Shown here one piece after another: positions 1 to 7,696 of a stretch of DNA of 64,000 nucleotides. The notes beneath the pieces were generated by a model. It had not been told where the DNA came from, did no database searches, and saw only the letters and a program-made list of their open reading frames with translations. The DNA is from Paractinoplanes brasiliensis. Lineage in GTDB: Bacteria > Actinomycetota > Actinomycetes > Mycobacteriales > Micromonosporaceae. The number at the start of each line of letters is the position of its first letter. Position 1 is the first letter of the stretch. The stretch lies in NCBI RefSeq assembly GCF_004362215.1, contig NZ_SNWR01000002.1, positions 1,364,001 through 1,428,000 of the forward strand, in the 5' to 3' direction. Made by a program: the position numbers and the translations under genes.

Positions 1-1468
1 TCGTGTTGCCGCTGAACCCGAGCGCCGCCTCGGTGAACCATCCCGAGCCGACCGACAGCCGCAACCGGATCCGATGCCCCGGGTGCCGGGCGTTGTCGGC
101 CATGACCTCGCCACGCCAGCCGTGCAACAACTGCGCCAGCGCCGCATGTTCCTGGACGCCGGGCGGCAGCACGACCATCATGCCGTCCCCGGCCGGCTGC
201 CGGTCGGTGTCCCGCAGCTCCAGACCGAGCCCGGCGAGGACCCGTTCGGCCATGCCCGCGACCCGCTGCTGCAGCTCGCGCTGCTGCGGGGTGGTCCGCG
301 AGCTGTAGCTGACCACGTCGACACCGAACGCGACCCGATGCACCGGACGGGGCGGCTTGTCACCTCCGGTGGCCGACCGGGCCGCCGGCTCCGCCGGGTC
401 GTGCGGCAGCGCCGGAGGTTTCGGCGCGGGTTCACGGCCGGCCGGGCCGGGCAACGCCGCCCGCACCGCGCGGACCTGCTCGTACGTGGCCTGCAGGTAT
501 TCGGTGTCGTCGGCGAGCTGGTCGCTGAGCCAGGGTCCGAGGCGGGCGTCGGCCGGCAGCGGGTGGCCGAGCGCGCCGGTCATGTTGGCGAAGGCGATCT
601 GGGCGCTGCGGCGCATCGTGCGCAGGGCGGCCAGGGCGCCGGCCAGCTCGGCCTCGGCGGCGGCCAGCGCGGCGGCGGGCCCGGCGACCCTGCCGTTGGC
701 CCGCAGCAGGCCGGTGACCTCCTCGATCCGGTTCGCCACCTCGGTCTGCAGGCGGGCCAGGTCGCGGCCCTGGTCGTGCACCCGGACCAGGTACCGCAGC
801 TTGGCCGCGTGCATCAGGTAGCGGCCCAGCGGCGGCAGGCCCGTCCCGCCGTCGCTCCACACGAAACGGCTCAGCTCGGCGTCCTGGTCGGGTGCGCCCA
901 GCAGCACCAGGCGTCGCGCGGCGGCAGGACCCGGGGCTCCGGTCTCCCAGGCCGCGAAGTCGTCGAGCCGGAACCCGGACTCCCACCACCGGTCACCGTC
1001 GTCATCCCGTACGGGAACCTCGGTCCGCACCTGTGGCCCGGTGAGGTCCCTGGCCTTGGCGAGCAGGACGATCACCGAGCCCAGCATCGGCGCCTCCCCG
1101 CCCAGGGTGGCCCACCAGCGGCTGAACTCGTGCCAGCCGACCGGGGCCGGCGTCGACAGCGACGGCCGTGACCCCGACGCGGCGGCGAACGAGACGTTGA
1201 GCAGGTCGTGCTCGACCCGCGCGATCATCTGGAACTGGGCGGCCGCGTCCTCGGTGGCCGCGACCGCCCGATCGGCGCCGTCGCCGAACCCCGGCGGCAG
1301 CACGGCGGGCAGGCCGACCTCGACGATCGGCCGGTCCATGCCGAGCTGGTCCCGGCAGTTCACCCAGAGCGCGCGCACCCGGGCCTGGGCGGCGTCACTG
1401 TCCGGCCCGTCCAGCGGCGCGAAAACGTGCGCGACGAACTCCGGCTCAACGAGACCGGCGGCGTCCAC
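1..1468 (-). CDS. CATRA system protein, CATRA-N plus nucleotidyl-cyclase-like domain (partial)
   Basis: The reading frame starts at a GTG (1466-1468) preceded by GAGGGGG and stays open to the left edge, so the C-terminus is missing; at least 489 residues are present. The N-terminal ~360 residues (start VEPEFVAHVFAPLDGP) resemble the CATRA-N region of the caspase/TPR-associated conflict proteins. From about residue 373 a class III nucleotidyl-cyclase-like domain begins: FGVDVVSYSSR carries the first metal-binding Asp and PAGDGMMVV the second Asp/Gly motif, so the visible catalytic half is not obviously dead. It overlaps the preceding small CATRA-associated gene by 23 bases, which implies translational coupling. 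Family assignment is from memory of the domain pattern; a Pfam/HMM search would settle it. The effector (for example a caspase) would be expected further left, outside the window. Confidence 0.7.
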   Translation of the reverse strand, partial: MDAAGLVEPEFVAHVFAPLDGPDSDAAQARVRALWVNCRDQLGMDRPIVEVGLPAVLPPGFGDGADRAVAATEDAAAQFQMIARVEHDLLNVSFAAASGSRPSLSTPAPVGWHEFSRWWATLGGEAPMLGSVIVLLAKARDLTGPQVRTEVPVRDDDGDRWWESGFRLDDFAAWETGAPGPAAARRLVLLGAPDQDAELSRFVWSDGGTGLPPLGRYLMHAAKLRYLVRVHDQGRDLARLQTEVANRIEEVTGLLRANGRVAGPAAALAAAEAELAGALAALRTMRRSAQIAFANMTGALGHPLPADARLGPWLSDQLADDTEYLQATYEQVRAVRAALPGPAGREPAPKPPALPHDPAEPAARSATGGDKPPRPVHRVAFGVDVVSYSSRTTPQQRELQQRVAGMAERVLAGLGLELRDTDRQPAGDGMMVVLPPGVQEHAALAQLLHGWRGEVMADNARHPGHRIRLRLSVGSGWFTEAALGFSGNT

Positions 1469-1772
1469 GGCCGTCCCCCTCGTCACGGGAGTGGGTCAGC
1501 CGGTGCACGAGCGTGTCGCGCCGGTCGAGCACCGGCGCCGGGATCCCGGTGGCCGTCGTGCTGCCGATCCGCAGAATCCGCTTCGGCCCCAGCCGGTTGA
1601 TCTCGCCCACGGCGGCCCGCACGGCCTCGGCGTCCCCGGTCCCGACGGCGTCGTCGAGCGCACCCATGGCCAGCTCGACCTGCGCCCACTTCTGCGGTGT
1701 GTGGTGCCACTCCGCCACGTCCCGCAGGACTGCGACGGCGTCCTGCACGGTCTCGTCGTCCCACGGATCCAT
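1446..1772 (-). CDS. CATRA-associated small protein
   Basis: A 108-residue soluble acidic/basic protein beginning MDPWDDETVQDAVAVLRDV. The spacing of the AVLRDV helix, the central GPKRILRIG segment and the closing LVHRLTHS match what I remember of the CATRA-associated small protein (CATASP) family found next to CATRA-N proteins in actinobacteria. No enzymatic motif is visible; in published computational work these proteins are treated as accessory components of the conflict system. It sits directly upstream of, and overlaps, the larger CATRA gene. No clear Shine-Dalgarno precedes the ATG, so the transcript may be leaderless. Confidence 0.65.
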   Translation of the reverse strand: MDPWDDETVQDAVAVLRDVAEWHHTPQKWAQVELAMGALDDAVGTGDAEAVRAAVGEINRLGPKRILRIGSTTATGIPAPVLDRRDTLVHRLTHSRDEGDGRGRRRSR

Positions 1773-1888
1773 GGCTGGGACTGTAGCGACGGCGCCCCGC
1801 GACCGGATTCCTCCGAACCAACGACCCGTTCCGGCTCACCCCGGCACACGCGCCACGGCGTACGCGGCCGCGGAGGCCGGCCTCGGGC

Positions 1889-2539
1889 TCAGATGCGGGC
1901 CGCGATCGCCTCGACGATCTCGGTCAGGGCGTACTCGTTGAGGCCGTTGCCCGGGCGGGACGGCACGTGCACGGTGTCGCGCCAGCCGGTCATGCCCTGC
2001 CACGGGGTTGTCGCGGGCGCGAACAGCAACAGGCGCGAGCTGCCGGGGTTGCGGCTCACCCAGTTGGCGGCGAGGTCGTCGAGGGTGGAGGGCGCCGCCG
2101 GTGGATATTCGGGCGCCGTGCGGCCCACCCCGAGCGGATGGGCCGACGCGTCGGTCAGCACGACCACCAGGTGCCGCCGGTTCGCGCCGTGTGACCAGTC
2201 CGAGCCCAGCGCCACGGCCAGCGCCTCCAGCCCGGACTCCGGTTCGTCGCCGCCGCCGGCCGCCTCCAGATCCCGTACGGCGGTCTCGAACTCGGCCGTC
2301 TGGGCGGGCAGGCTGAAGAAGCGGCACTCCTGCAGCGCGTCGGCCGGGTTGTCACGGAAGTCCCGGTAGGCCACGAACCGCACCCGGAGCTCACCGATGG
2401 CCTTGTCGCCGGCCGCGGCCGCTTCCGCCAGCCGCTTGGGCAAAGTTGGCACACCCTCCTTGAGCCGATCCACGATCGGATACATGCTCCCGGTGACATC
2501 CAGGCAAAACACCAGGTCCACCGCGTACGCGTCCCGCAC
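1889..2539 (-). CDS. von Willebrand factor A domain protein
   Basis: A single vWA domain of 216 residues. The metal-ion-dependent adhesion site is intact: DVTGSM near residue 11 supplies the DxTxS triad, a Thr/Glu-containing loop follows GGGDEPESG, and VVLTDASAHP supplies the later Asp. There is no signal peptide or transmembrane segment, so it should act in the cytoplasm as a metal-dependent protein-binding module. I chose the GTG at 2539 because GGAAGGAG lies 7 bases upstream and the upstream in-frame extension is not vWA-like. It is co-directional with the CATRA genes, 116 bases upstream; vWA proteins are recurring partners in actinobacterial conflict systems, so membership of the same locus is likely but inferred. 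Confidence 0.85.
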   Translation of the reverse strand: MRDAYAVDLVFCLDVTGSMYPIVDRLKEGVPTLPKRLAEAAAAGDKAIGELRVRFVAYRDFRDNPADALQECRFFSLPAQTAEFETAVRDLEAAGGGDEPESGLEALAVALGSDWSHGANRRHLVVVLTDASAHPLGVGRTAPEYPPAAPSTLDDLAANWVSRNPGSSRLLLFAPATTPWQGMTGWRDTVHVPSRPGNGLNEYALTEIVEAIAARI

Positions 2540-2633
2540 AGTCAGGCTCCTTCCCCGAGCCAACCTTGCGCCACCGGCAAACGGACCGCACCATCTGGAC
2601 GGCCGAGACGTTCCGCCTGAATAGACTGACGCC

Positions 2634-2987
2634 ATGTTCGAGTCCGTGGCGCCGATCATTGCCGTACGCGACCTCGACGCGGCCCTGGCCCGCTATCGGC
2701 GGCTGGGCTTCGCCACCCGGGCGTACGACGGACCCGAGCGCTACGGGTTCGCCGACCGTGACTCCGTTTCGCTGCACCTTACCGAGTGGGCCGGTCACGA
2801 CCCGCTGAGCACTGCCGCGTCGGTCTATCTGTACGTTGCCGACGCCGACGCGGTGCACGCCTCGTGGCGCGGAGCCGTCGAGGGCCGCCTCGACGAGCCG
2901 CGGGACACGCCGTGGGGGCTGCGGGAGTTCGCCTACGTCGACCCGGACGGCACGCTGCACCGGGTCGGCTCGCCACTGAGCCGTTAA
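2634..2987 (+). CDS. VOC family protein, bleomycin-resistance-like
   Basis: 117 residues with the beta-alpha-beta-beta-beta layout of the vicinal oxygen chelate fold: FESVAPIIAVRDLDAALARY starts the first module and FAYVDPDGTLHRVG ends the last. The pattern with the acidic YLYVADADAV strand and the WG..EFAYVDPDGT ending is closest to bleomycin/phleomycin-binding resistance proteins, which sequester the drug rather than modify it. Those proteins dimerise and lack metal ligands, which agrees with the absence of a clear His/Glu set here. The stop codon overlaps the stop of the convergent methyltransferase gene by 4 bases. Resistance function is not proven by sequence. Confidence 0.8.
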   Translation: MFESVAPIIAVRDLDAALARYRRLGFATRAYDGPERYGFADRDSVSLHLTEWAGHDPLSTAASVYLYVADADAVHASWRGAVEGRLDEPRDTPWGLREFAYVDPDGTLHRVGSPLSR

Positions 2988-3622
2988 GGCGTCACGGGGC
3001 GCCGGCACACGTAGACCAGCGCCGGCGGCAGGTTGGCCCAGACCGTACGGCTGATGACCACCTCGTCGAAGCTCTCGCGCAGGGACCGCAGCAGGCGCCG
3101 GGCCGGGGGCGACCAGCGGGCGTGGGCGTACGCGAACGTGGTGAACACCCCGTCCGGGGGAAGGGCCGCGACCACCTCGGACAGGATGTCGCGCTGGAGC
3201 TTCTCGCCGAACGCCGCCCAGGGAAGCCCGCTGACGACGACGTCGGCCCGGTCGAGTCCGCGGTCGGCGAGCACCTCGCGCAGGTCGGTGGCATCGGCGA
3301 CCGCCACGTCGACCTGTGGATGTTGCGAAGCGAGCCGGTCGGCGAACCGTGCGTTCAGCTCGACGGCGACGTGCCGGCCGGACGCGGGGAGGCGCTGCTG
3401 GATGACGCGGGTGAAGGCGCCGGTGCCCGGACCGAGCTCGACGACGACCGGGGAGCCGGTCCGCGGGACGACCGCGGTCGCCACCTCGGCCAGCTTCGAT
3501 CCGCTCGGGGCGACGGCCCCGACGCTGGCCGGCGCCTGGACGAACTCCCGGAAGAAGCACACCGGACGCGGCTGAACGACTCCCGCGTTCACCGGTGGGC
3601 CTGCGGTGCAGTCGTCTCGCAC
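2984..3622 (-). CDS. class I SAM-dependent methyltransferase, phospholipid N-methyltransferase-like
   Basis: 212 residues with a Rossmann methyltransferase core: motif I is VVELGPGTGAFT, the acidic end of strand 2 is HVAVELN, and VVVSGLPWAAFG is the motif IV region. The arrangement FFREFVQAP..VGAVAPSG at the N-terminus is typical of proteins annotated as phospholipid N-methyltransferases (PmtA-like) and rRNA-adenine dimethylase relatives. The GTG start at 3622 has GGAGGAG seven bases upstream. It is divergent from a TetR gene, and the 103-base gap holds three related palindromes, so it is probably the regulated target of that repressor. The true substrate (lipid, protein or small molecule) cannot be told. 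Confidence 0.8.
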   Translation of the reverse strand: MRDDCTAGPPVNAGVVQPRPVCFFREFVQAPASVGAVAPSGSKLAEVATAVVPRTGSPVVVELGPGTGAFTRVIQQRLPASGRHVAVELNARFADRLASQHPQVDVAVADATDLREVLADRGLDRADVVVSGLPWAAFGEKLQRDILSEVVAALPPDGVFTTFAYAHARWSPPARRLLRSLRESFDEVVISRTVWANLPPALVYVCRRPVTP

Positions 3623-3639
3623 ATGGTCGCTCCTCCAAA

Positions 3640-3707
3640 GTACCGGGGGTATCTTGTGGGGATGACGTTAAGGTACCCGCGGTACTTTGTCAACGTACCG
3701 GCGGTAC
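3640..3707. promoter_or_regulatory. three GTACC-n3-GGTAC operator palindromes
   Basis: Between the divergent methyltransferase and TetR genes lie two perfect 13-bp palindromes, GTACCCGCGGTAC (3673-3685) and GTACCGGCGGTAC (3695-3707), 22 bp centre to centre, and a third with one mismatch, GTACCGGGGGTAT (3640-3652). Two-turn spacing of the perfect pair fits cooperative binding of two TetR dimers. Likely target of the adjacent TetR protein for control of both genes. Confidence 0.65.
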
Positions 3708-3725
3708 GTAAGTTAGGGTGAGGGC

Positions 3726-4394
3726 ATGACGTTTCAGCGGGCCCGGACAGAGGAGCAGCGCGAGATCCGCCGCCGGGCGATCCTCGACACGGCGTCGGCG
3801 ATGCTGGACGAGATGCCGGTGGCCGCGCTGACCCTCAACGAGCTCAGCCGCCGCGTCGGCCTGGCCAAACCGAACGTGCTGCGCTACTTCGAGTCACGCG
3901 AGGCGGTGCTGCTCGAACTGCTCGACCACTACCTGCTCGAATGGCTGACCGGCCTGGCGGGCGACCTGGCGACGGGTGTCGACGGGGGCCTGCCCCTGGG
4001 CGAGCGCGCGACGGCGGTGGCCGGGATCCTCAGCCGGTCGCTGTCCGACCGGCCGGCCCTGTGCGAACTCTTCAGCGCGCAGGGCGGCGTGCTGGAACAC
4101 AACGTCTCGATCGAGGTCATCACCCGCTACAAGCGCGGCTCGCTCGACAGGCTGGACACCTTGACCGGCCTGATCGGGAACCACCTGCCGGAGCTGGGGG
4201 ACGACGCGGAACTGTGCGGCGCTCAGGCCCTGCTCACAGCCGCCGCGCTCTCGGCTTACCGGGTGCCACCGCCCAGCCTGCTGGCAGCCTACGAGGCCGA
4301 ACCCGAGCTGGCCCGCCTGAAGCTGGAGCCGGCGGCATACCTGAAGCGGGCCGTGACCGCGACCCTGTTCGGCCTGCTCCCCCGGGACGCGTGA
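3726..4394 (+). CDS. TetR family transcriptional regulator
   Basis: 222 residues. The N-terminal ~60 residues form the TetR helix-turn-helix: ILDTASAMLDEMPVAALTL, then NELSRRVGLAKPNVLRYFES with the characteristic Y-F after the recognition helix. The C-terminal part is an all-helical ligand/dimerisation domain. It is transcribed away from the methyltransferase gene and the shared promoter region contains three GTACC-n3-GGTAC palindromes, a typical autoregulated TetR arrangement. The inducing ligand is unknown. Confidence 0.9.
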   Translation: MTFQRARTEEQREIRRRAILDTASAMLDEMPVAALTLNELSRRVGLAKPNVLRYFESREAVLLELLDHYLLEWLTGLAGDLATGVDGGLPLGERATAVAGILSRSLSDRPALCELFSAQGGVLEHNVSIEVITRYKRGSLDRLDTLTGLIGNHLPELGDDAELCGAQALLTAAALSAYRVPPPSLLAAYEAEPELARLKLEPAAYLKRAVTATLFGLLPRDA

Positions 4395-5264
4395 TCAGCT
4401 CCAGCCGCGACGCACCCACTTGCGGACCAACGGCGGCACCACCCACGAATAGACGCAGAACACCAGCCAGGTGAGGCCGAGCAGCCCGGCCAGCACAGAC
4501 AGCCCGGCCGCGCGCAGCAGCAGGATGCCGGCCACCGCCGCCAGCCACGTCTTGAGGGCGCCGAACCGCAGCACCGGGCGCAGCGGCAACATCAGCGGGT
4601 GACGGGCGACCCGCAGCTCCAGCGCCGACTCGGCGAACACCGCCTCGCTCGGGCGGGCCGCGGCGGCCTGACGGAAACCCTCGTACGCGGTGTCGACGTG
4701 CCCGCGGGCCGCGCTCGTGCCGCCGAGCAGGGCGTGGGCGACCGGGTTGCCGGGGTGCACGCCGACGAACTCGCGGCTGATCCGCTGCGCCTCCCGGTCG
4801 TCGCCGCGGGCGTGCGCCACCTGGATGCGCGTCGCGTAGACCACTGGCGCCTGCGGCGCCTGCGCCGCGGCCAGGCCGACCAGTTTGCCGGCCTTGTCGA
4901 GCTGGCCGTTGGCGGCGCAGAGATCCGCGTACGCGCAGAGCAGGTCGACGTCGTTCGACGCGAGCGCGAGCCCGTCGAGCAGGGCCCGCTCGGCCGCCTC
5001 GTCACGGCCCGCCTCGTGCTCGGCCCGGCCCAGCCACAGCAGCAGGTCGGGATCGGGCCCGTTGGCGGCGAGCCCGGCCCGCGCCGCCTCGCCCACCTCG
5101 GCCCAGCGATCGAGCCGGCCGAGCGCGGCGCAGCGCAACTGCATCGCCGGCGACCCGGTGACCTCGTTGGCGGGCAGCGTCGACAGCTCGGTGAGCGCCT
5201 GCTCGGCCCGCCCGGTGGCCAGCAGGGCCTGCGCCCGGTGCAGGACCGGCGACGGCGACGTCAT
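4395..5264 (-). CDS. tetratricopeptide-repeat membrane protein
   Basis: 289 residues starting MTSPSPVLHRAQALLATGRA. Residues ~5-215 are a run of degenerate TPR helices (repeated A.aL..gr..eA spacing, for example LLWLGRAEHEAGRDEAAERA), followed by two hydrophobic segments near residues 235-275 (WLAAVAGILLLRAAGLSVLA and LLGLTWLVFCVYSWVV) and a basic tail. The TPR part therefore sits on one side of the membrane as a protein-binding scaffold. The ATG overlaps the stop of the upstream membrane-protein gene (ATGA), so the two are co-translated. It ends one base after the convergent tetR gene. Partner unknown. Confidence 0.8.
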   Translation of the reverse strand: MTSPSPVLHRAQALLATGRAEQALTELSTLPANEVTGSPAMQLRCAALGRLDRWAEVGEAARAGLAANGPDPDLLLWLGRAEHEAGRDEAAERALLDGLALASNDVDLLCAYADLCAANGQLDKAGKLVGLAAAQAPQAPVVYATRIQVAHARGDDREAQRISREFVGVHPGNPVAHALLGGTSAARGHVDTAYEGFRQAAAARPSEAVFAESALELRVARHPLMLPLRPVLRFGALKTWLAAVAGILLLRAAGLSVLAGLLGLTWLVFCVYSWVVPPLVRKWVRRGWS

Positions 5265-5692
5265 CGGACCAGCACCAGGATGAGGAAGGCCTCGAGCAGC
5301 GCGAAGCCGATGGCGGCCAGGAAACCGGGCGCTACCAGGCTTTTCGGCTCGACACCGCGGAGCGTGGCCACCCGGAAGGGGCGGCGCTGGAACGCCAGGA
5401 CGACGAGCCACACCAGGATGCCGCAGACCGTGCCGGCCAGGCGTACCCCCGAACTGTCCTCGACGAACGCGCTGACCCCGACACGCACCCCGAAGCCCAC
5501 GACCCCCGCCGCCGCGATGAGGGCCAGCTGCTGCGCGGCCAGCCCCAGCCGGCGCCCGTTGAGCACCCCGAGCGTCGCGGCCGCGAGCGGCCCACCGAAG
5601 AACGCCGGATAGACGATCGACTCGGGCCGCCACGGACGCCGCGTCACCGGCGCCTGATCCCGAATCGTCGGGCTGAACAGCTCGTCGCTCAC
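5261..5692 (-). CDS. small integral membrane protein, function unknown
   Basis: 143 residues from a GTG start (MSDELFSPTIRDQ). After a soluble stretch of ~25 residues there are about four hydrophobic segments (AFFGGPLAAATLGVLNG, LALIAAAGVVGFGVRVG, LAGTVCGILVWLVVLAF, GFLAAIGFALLEAFLILVLV). No family motif is recognised. The start at 5692 is preferred over an in-frame ATG at 5758 because the extra residues look non-coding in composition. It is the first gene of a two-gene unit with the TPR membrane protein, overlapping it by four bases, so the two probably form a complex. Confidence 0.65.
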   Translation of the reverse strand: MSDELFSPTIRDQAPVTRRPWRPESIVYPAFFGGPLAAATLGVLNGRRLGLAAQQLALIAAAGVVGFGVRVGVSAFVEDSSGVRLAGTVCGILVWLVVLAFQRRPFRVATLRGVEPKSLVAPGFLAAIGFALLEAFLILVLVR

Positions 5693-5857
5693 GCAGTCCC
5701 CGCTCTCCGTACCTCTGACGCGCAGCACAGCGTAGCCGGGCGGGTCCCCGGTCGACACTTGCCGTTCCGACTTGGTGGGAGAGCCGGATATCAGAAGGTG
5801 CGCAATACCTCCGCTGGGGTAGGCCCCTTCGAGGGCGGAGGCACCGTCACTCCTCTG

Positions 5858-7087
5858 TCAGTGGGCCTGGACCGTGCCATCGGGACGGGCGGCGGAGTGC
5901 AGGTCGGTGGCGCGGCGGGTGAGGTAGCGCTGTTCGTGCAGGTTGGCGGTCATGCGGGAGGCGCGTAGGTACGACTCGTAGGCGGCGTCGTGGTCGCCGG
6001 CCCGCTCGAGCAGGTGGGCACGGACGGCTTCGAGGCGGTGGCTGCGGAGGAGCCGGTCGCCGCCCTCGAGGGCGCCCAGCGCGGCGAGGCCGGCGATCGG
6101 GCCGTGAACCGTGGCCAGGGCGACGGTGCGGCTGAGCGCGACGGCTGGGCCCGGCGCGATCCGGGTGAGCACGTCGTAGAGGGCGAGAATCTGCGGCCAG
6201 TCGGTGCCGGCGTCGGACGGCGCCTCGTCGTGCAGGGCGGCGATGGCCGCCTGGACCTGGTACGGGCCGACCGGTCCGGCGCCCAGGGTGCGGGTCAGGA
6301 GCTTCTGCCCCTCGGCGATGGCGGCTCGGTCCCACAGCTCGCGGTTCTGGTCGGCGAGCGGGACGAGGAAGCCGTCGTGGTCGGTGCGCGCGGCGCGACG
6401 GGCGTCGGTGAGCAGCATCAGGGCGAGCAGCCCGGCGACTTCGCCCTCTCGCGGGAGGAGCCGTCGCAGCACGCGGGTGAGCCGGATCGCCTCGCTGGTC
6501 AGGTCGACCCTGGTCAGATCGGTGTAGCCCTCGTTGAACATCAGATACAGCACGTGCAGGACCACGCCGAGCCGGTCGGCCTGCTCGGCGGGGGTGGGCA
6601 TGGCGAACCCGGCACTGGACTGGCGGATGCGCTGTTTGGCGCGGCTGATCCGCCGTTCCAAGGTGTCCGCCGGCACGAGGAGCGCCGCGGCGATCTGGGC
6701 GGTGGTCAGCCCGCCCACCGCGCGCAGAGTAAGAGCGAGCTGGGACGGCGGCGACAGGTCGGGGTGACAGCACAGGAACAGCAGGACGAGCGTGTCGTCC
6801 CCGTCGTCCGCCGCCGGGTGCCGGGTCGGATCGAGCATGACGGACGCTTCCCTGCGGCGCCGTGCGTTGTCGCTACGCCAATGGTCGATCAGCGCGCGGG
6901 CAGCGACGGCGGTCAGCCAGGCCTGGGGCCGGTCCGGAACACCGTCGGCGGGCCACTGCACAGCCGCGGCGAGCAGGGCTTCCTGGACGGCGTCCTCGCA
7001 GGCGTCGAACTGGCCGTGCCGGCGTACGAGGGTGCCGAGGACCCGCGGCGCCAGTTCGCGCAGCAGATCCTCGAACGGCTCGGCCAC
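5858..7087 (-). CDS. ECF sigma factor, ECF42 type with long C-terminal domain
   Basis: 409 residues. Region 2 (FDACEDAVQEALLAAAVQWP, then PQAWLTAVAARALIDHWRS) and region 4 (LTTAQIAAALLVPADTLERR) are clear in the first 190 residues. Residues ~195-409 form the helical, TPR-like C-terminal domain typical of ECF42 factors (LYLMFNEGYT, AIRLTRVLRRLLP, GLLALMLLTDARRAAR, PYQVQAAIAALH). These factors have no anti-sigma factor and are linked to DGPF/YCII-domain proteins; indeed such a gene lies 12 bases upstream. In known cases the C-terminal domain is needed for activity. The target regulon is probably the adjacent operon. Confidence 0.9.
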   Translation of the reverse strand: MAEPFEDLLRELAPRVLGTLVRRHGQFDACEDAVQEALLAAAVQWPADGVPDRPQAWLTAVAARALIDHWRSDNARRRREASVMLDPTRHPAADDGDDTLVLLFLCCHPDLSPPSQLALTLRAVGGLTTAQIAAALLVPADTLERRISRAKQRIRQSSAGFAMPTPAEQADRLGVVLHVLYLMFNEGYTDLTRVDLTSEAIRLTRVLRRLLPREGEVAGLLALMLLTDARRAARTDHDGFLVPLADQNRELWDRAAIAEGQKLLTRTLGAGPVGPYQVQAAIAALHDEAPSDAGTDWPQILALYDVLTRIAPGPAVALSRTVALATVHGPIAGLAALGALEGGDRLLRSHRLEAVRAHLLERAGDHDAAYESYLRASRMTANLHEQRYLTRRATDLHSAARPDGTVQAH

Positions 7088-7099
7088 CGGTCGCTCGCC

Positions 7100-7462
7100 T
7101 CATTCCCCGGGCGGTGTCTCGTCCATGACCCGCCGCACCTCCATCGGATACTGCGTGACCGCGACGACCTGCGACACGATCTCGACCGCGCGCTCGTAGC
7201 CGCCCTCGATGACCCAGTATCCGGCAAGGGACTCCTTGATCTCGGCGAACGGCCCGTCGGTCGGGGCCGGCACGCCGCCGGTGAACCGTACGGTGGTCGC
7301 CTGGGCCGGATCGGTCAGATGCCGGCTCTCCACCAGCTCACCGGACTCGCGCAGCTCCCGATCCATGCGCATCATCGTGGCCTGCATCTCGGTGATCCAC
7401 TCCTGGCTGCGTTCCGCGAGTGACGCTCCCAGACCTCCGAACATCATGATCATGTACTTCAT
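7100..7462 (-). CDS. YCII/DGPF-domain protein
   Basis: 120 residues of the YCII-related (DGPF) superfamily. The signature appears as TDGPFAEIKESLAGYWVIE, preceded by the KYMIMMFGG opening strand. These ferredoxin-like small proteins are of unknown biochemistry (the namesake YciI is a hydrolase-like fold) and are the standard genetic partners of ECF42 sigma factors, as here, where the sigma gene follows 12 bases downstream in the same direction. Start ATG at 7462 lies below a GAGAGGGCACCG-like stretch. Confidence 0.88.
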   Translation of the reverse strand: MKYMIMMFGGLGASLAERSQEWITEMQATMMRMDRELRESGELVESRHLTDPAQATTVRFTGGVPAPTDGPFAEIKESLAGYWVIEGGYERAVEIVSQVVAVTQYPMEVRRVMDETPPGE

Positions 7463-7696
7463 CGGTGCCCTCTCCGGTCATCCGTGCCGCGAACGTGTCG
7501 GCTCTCGGTCGGAGACGACGACCGGTATCCGGACATCGTCGTGTGGGAAGTTCGACGCGGGTGTGGAAGAAGACGGTCCGCGGCCGCGTCCATTCAGTTG
7601 CGTCAGCCCGGCTCGCAGTTCGCCGGAGTGATCTCGCACCGGCCGAGTGGCGCGCTCCCGGGCCGGTGGCGGCCGGGTCGCGGATGGACTTCGTGG

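Noticed and set aside
74..1171. Long + strand open frame over the CATRA gene
   Set aside because: Arg/Gly/Ala-rich shadow of the minus-strand gene; the minus frame shows conserved domains and a coupled start.
7463..7696. Gene between the YCII protein and the SnoaL-type sigma factor
   Set aside because: Short frames only, without start context or recognisable composition.
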